Positions 24,601 to 25,234 of a stretch of DNA of 25,234 bases are shown one piece after another. The translations under genes were made by a program, and so were the position numbers. This stretch comes from Planctomycetia bacterium. Lineage in GTDB: Bacteria; Planctomycetota; UBA1135; GCA-002686595. The stretch covers positions 1-25,234 of the forward strand of contig SXKQ01000064.1 of assembly GCA_005778045.1 (NCBI GenBank). Reading direction: 5' to 3'. The notes below the pieces were generated by a model. That model saw nothing but the letters and a program-made list of their open reading frames with translations. It searched no databases and was not told the origin of the DNA. The first letter of the stretch is position 1; the number at the start of each line of letters is the position of its first letter.

Positions 24601-25234
24601 CTAGACGCGCCGCACGGCGGCGAGTACCGAGCGCGTCGCGAAGCTCTTGTTGAGCGTGTAAAAATGCAGGCCCGGAGCGCCCCCCTCGAGCAGGGCCCGG
24701 CACTGCAGCGCCGCGTGCTCAATCCCGACTGCCATGACCGCAGCCGGGTCGTCCCCGGCCGCGCGCAGGCGCTCCCCGAGCTCGGCCGGGATCTTGGCCC
24801 CGCACATGCGCGTGAAGCGCTCGACTTGGGCCACGTTCGTGATCGGCATGATGCCCGGGATGATCGGCACGCGGATGCGGGCGCTGCGCGCGCGCTCGAC
24901 GAACGCGAAGTAGTCGCGGTTGTCGAAGAACAGCTGCGTGACGAGGAACAGGGCGCCCGCCTCGACCTTGAGCCGCGTGTGCTGCAGGTCGAGCTCCGGG
25001 CTCGGGCTCTCCACGTGCCCCTCGGGGTAGCAGGCCGCGCCGATGTCGACCTGATAGTTATCCTCGAGGTAGGTGATCAGGTCGCAGGCGTGGGCGAAGC
25101 CGCCCTCGACCTGCTGGAAGCCGCTCGCGCCCTTCGGCGGGTCGCCGCGCAGGGCGAGAATGTTCTCGATGCCCTGCCCCACCAGCGTGCCGAGTTCCTC
25201 GCAGATGTCGTCTTGGGTGACGCCCACGCAGGTG
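24601..25234 (-). CDS. metF: Methylenetetrahydrofolate reductase, C-terminal part (runs off window)
   Basis: About 210 residues of MetF, which reduces 5,10-methylene-THF to 5-methyl-THF with FAD for methionine synthesis. The visible part begins within TCVGVTQDDI, an internal strand of the barrel, so the true start is beyond the right edge (family length about 280-300). NILALRGDPPKG, IGAACYPEGHVESPS, LFLVTQLFFDNRDYFAFVERARS and PIIPGIMPITNVAQVERF are all family hallmarks. LHFYTLNKSFAT is the conserved end, and the stop TAG is at 24603-24601. The GTG at 25227 is an internal Val codon, not a start. Confidence 0.96.
   Translation of the reverse strand, partial: TCVGVTQDDICEELGTLVGQGIENILALRGDPPKGASGFQQVEGGFAHACDLITYLEDNYQVDIGAACYPEGHVESPSPELDLQHTRLKVEAGALFLVTQLFFDNRDYFAFVERARSARIRVPIIPGIMPITNVAQVERFTRMCGAKIPAELGERLRAAGDDPAAVMAVGIEHAALQCRALLEGGAPGLHFYTLNKSFATRSVLAAVRRV

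Noticed and set aside
1..25234. CRISPR arrays, insertion sequences, phage genes, origins
   Set aside because: No regular spaced repeats, transposase, integrase or origin-type motif clusters were seen.

Overview
The window is GC-rich, densely packed bacterial DNA with genes on both strands. Two secreted proteins share a Cys-containing C-terminal module ending in VTFCP/SFTICP. I associate this style with some Planctomycetota lineages, but that is recalled family knowledge and an inference. UGA is an ordinary stop for many genes here (rnd, the permease, the ATPase, the sugar oxidoreductase), so the code is standard apart from the two recoding candidates below.

Left part (1-7463). The window opens with the 3' end of a tRNA (probably Ala) and a hairpin terminator. 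On the minus strand follow a PqiA-like membrane protein, ribonuclease D (rnd) and tRNA-Asp(GUC). Upstream of these is a four-gene minus-strand operon: ABC ATPase (6953-6210), peroxiredoxin-like protein (6133-5447), TlpA-like thioredoxin (5377-4850) and a double-FtsX permease (4829-2223). Both redoxins carry one in-frame UGA where their families have a redox cysteine: position 1 of the CxxC motif in the TlpA-like protein (UxxC), and the Cys of the C-terminal GCxIK tail in the peroxiredoxin-like protein. Each UGA is followed, 29 or 25 nt later, by a hairpin with the same apical loop, CGUGC, at the position expected of a bacterial SECIS. I read these as two exported selenoproteins embedded in an ABC export operon. 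This is the most interesting content of the window. A thioredoxin gene diverges from the operon.

Middle (7683-17946). A GT-C type glycosyltransferase is followed by a second, convergent membrane protein broken by a UAG and a UGA (pseudogene). Next are mazG with an ATGA-coupled small membrane protein. A translationally coupled plus-strand trio follows: Gfo/Idh/MocA oxidoreductase, GT2-like glycosyltransferase and GMC oxidoreductase. It meets, tail to tail, an NAD-dependent epimerase/dehydratase, an FkbM-type methyltransferase remnant with an internal deletion, and queC. The trio and its neighbours look like a sugar or polysaccharide modification locus; queC makes the queuosine precursor preQ0.

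Right part (18068-25234). An Mrp/ApbC P-loop protein has its usual CxxC segment replaced by a Cys-free insert. A bidirectional terminator follows. Then come a secreted repeat protein (probable beta-propeller) and a secreted thermolysin-like metallopeptidase with a strong terminator. A structured 304-base intergenic region precedes the 3' part of metF, which runs off the right edge.
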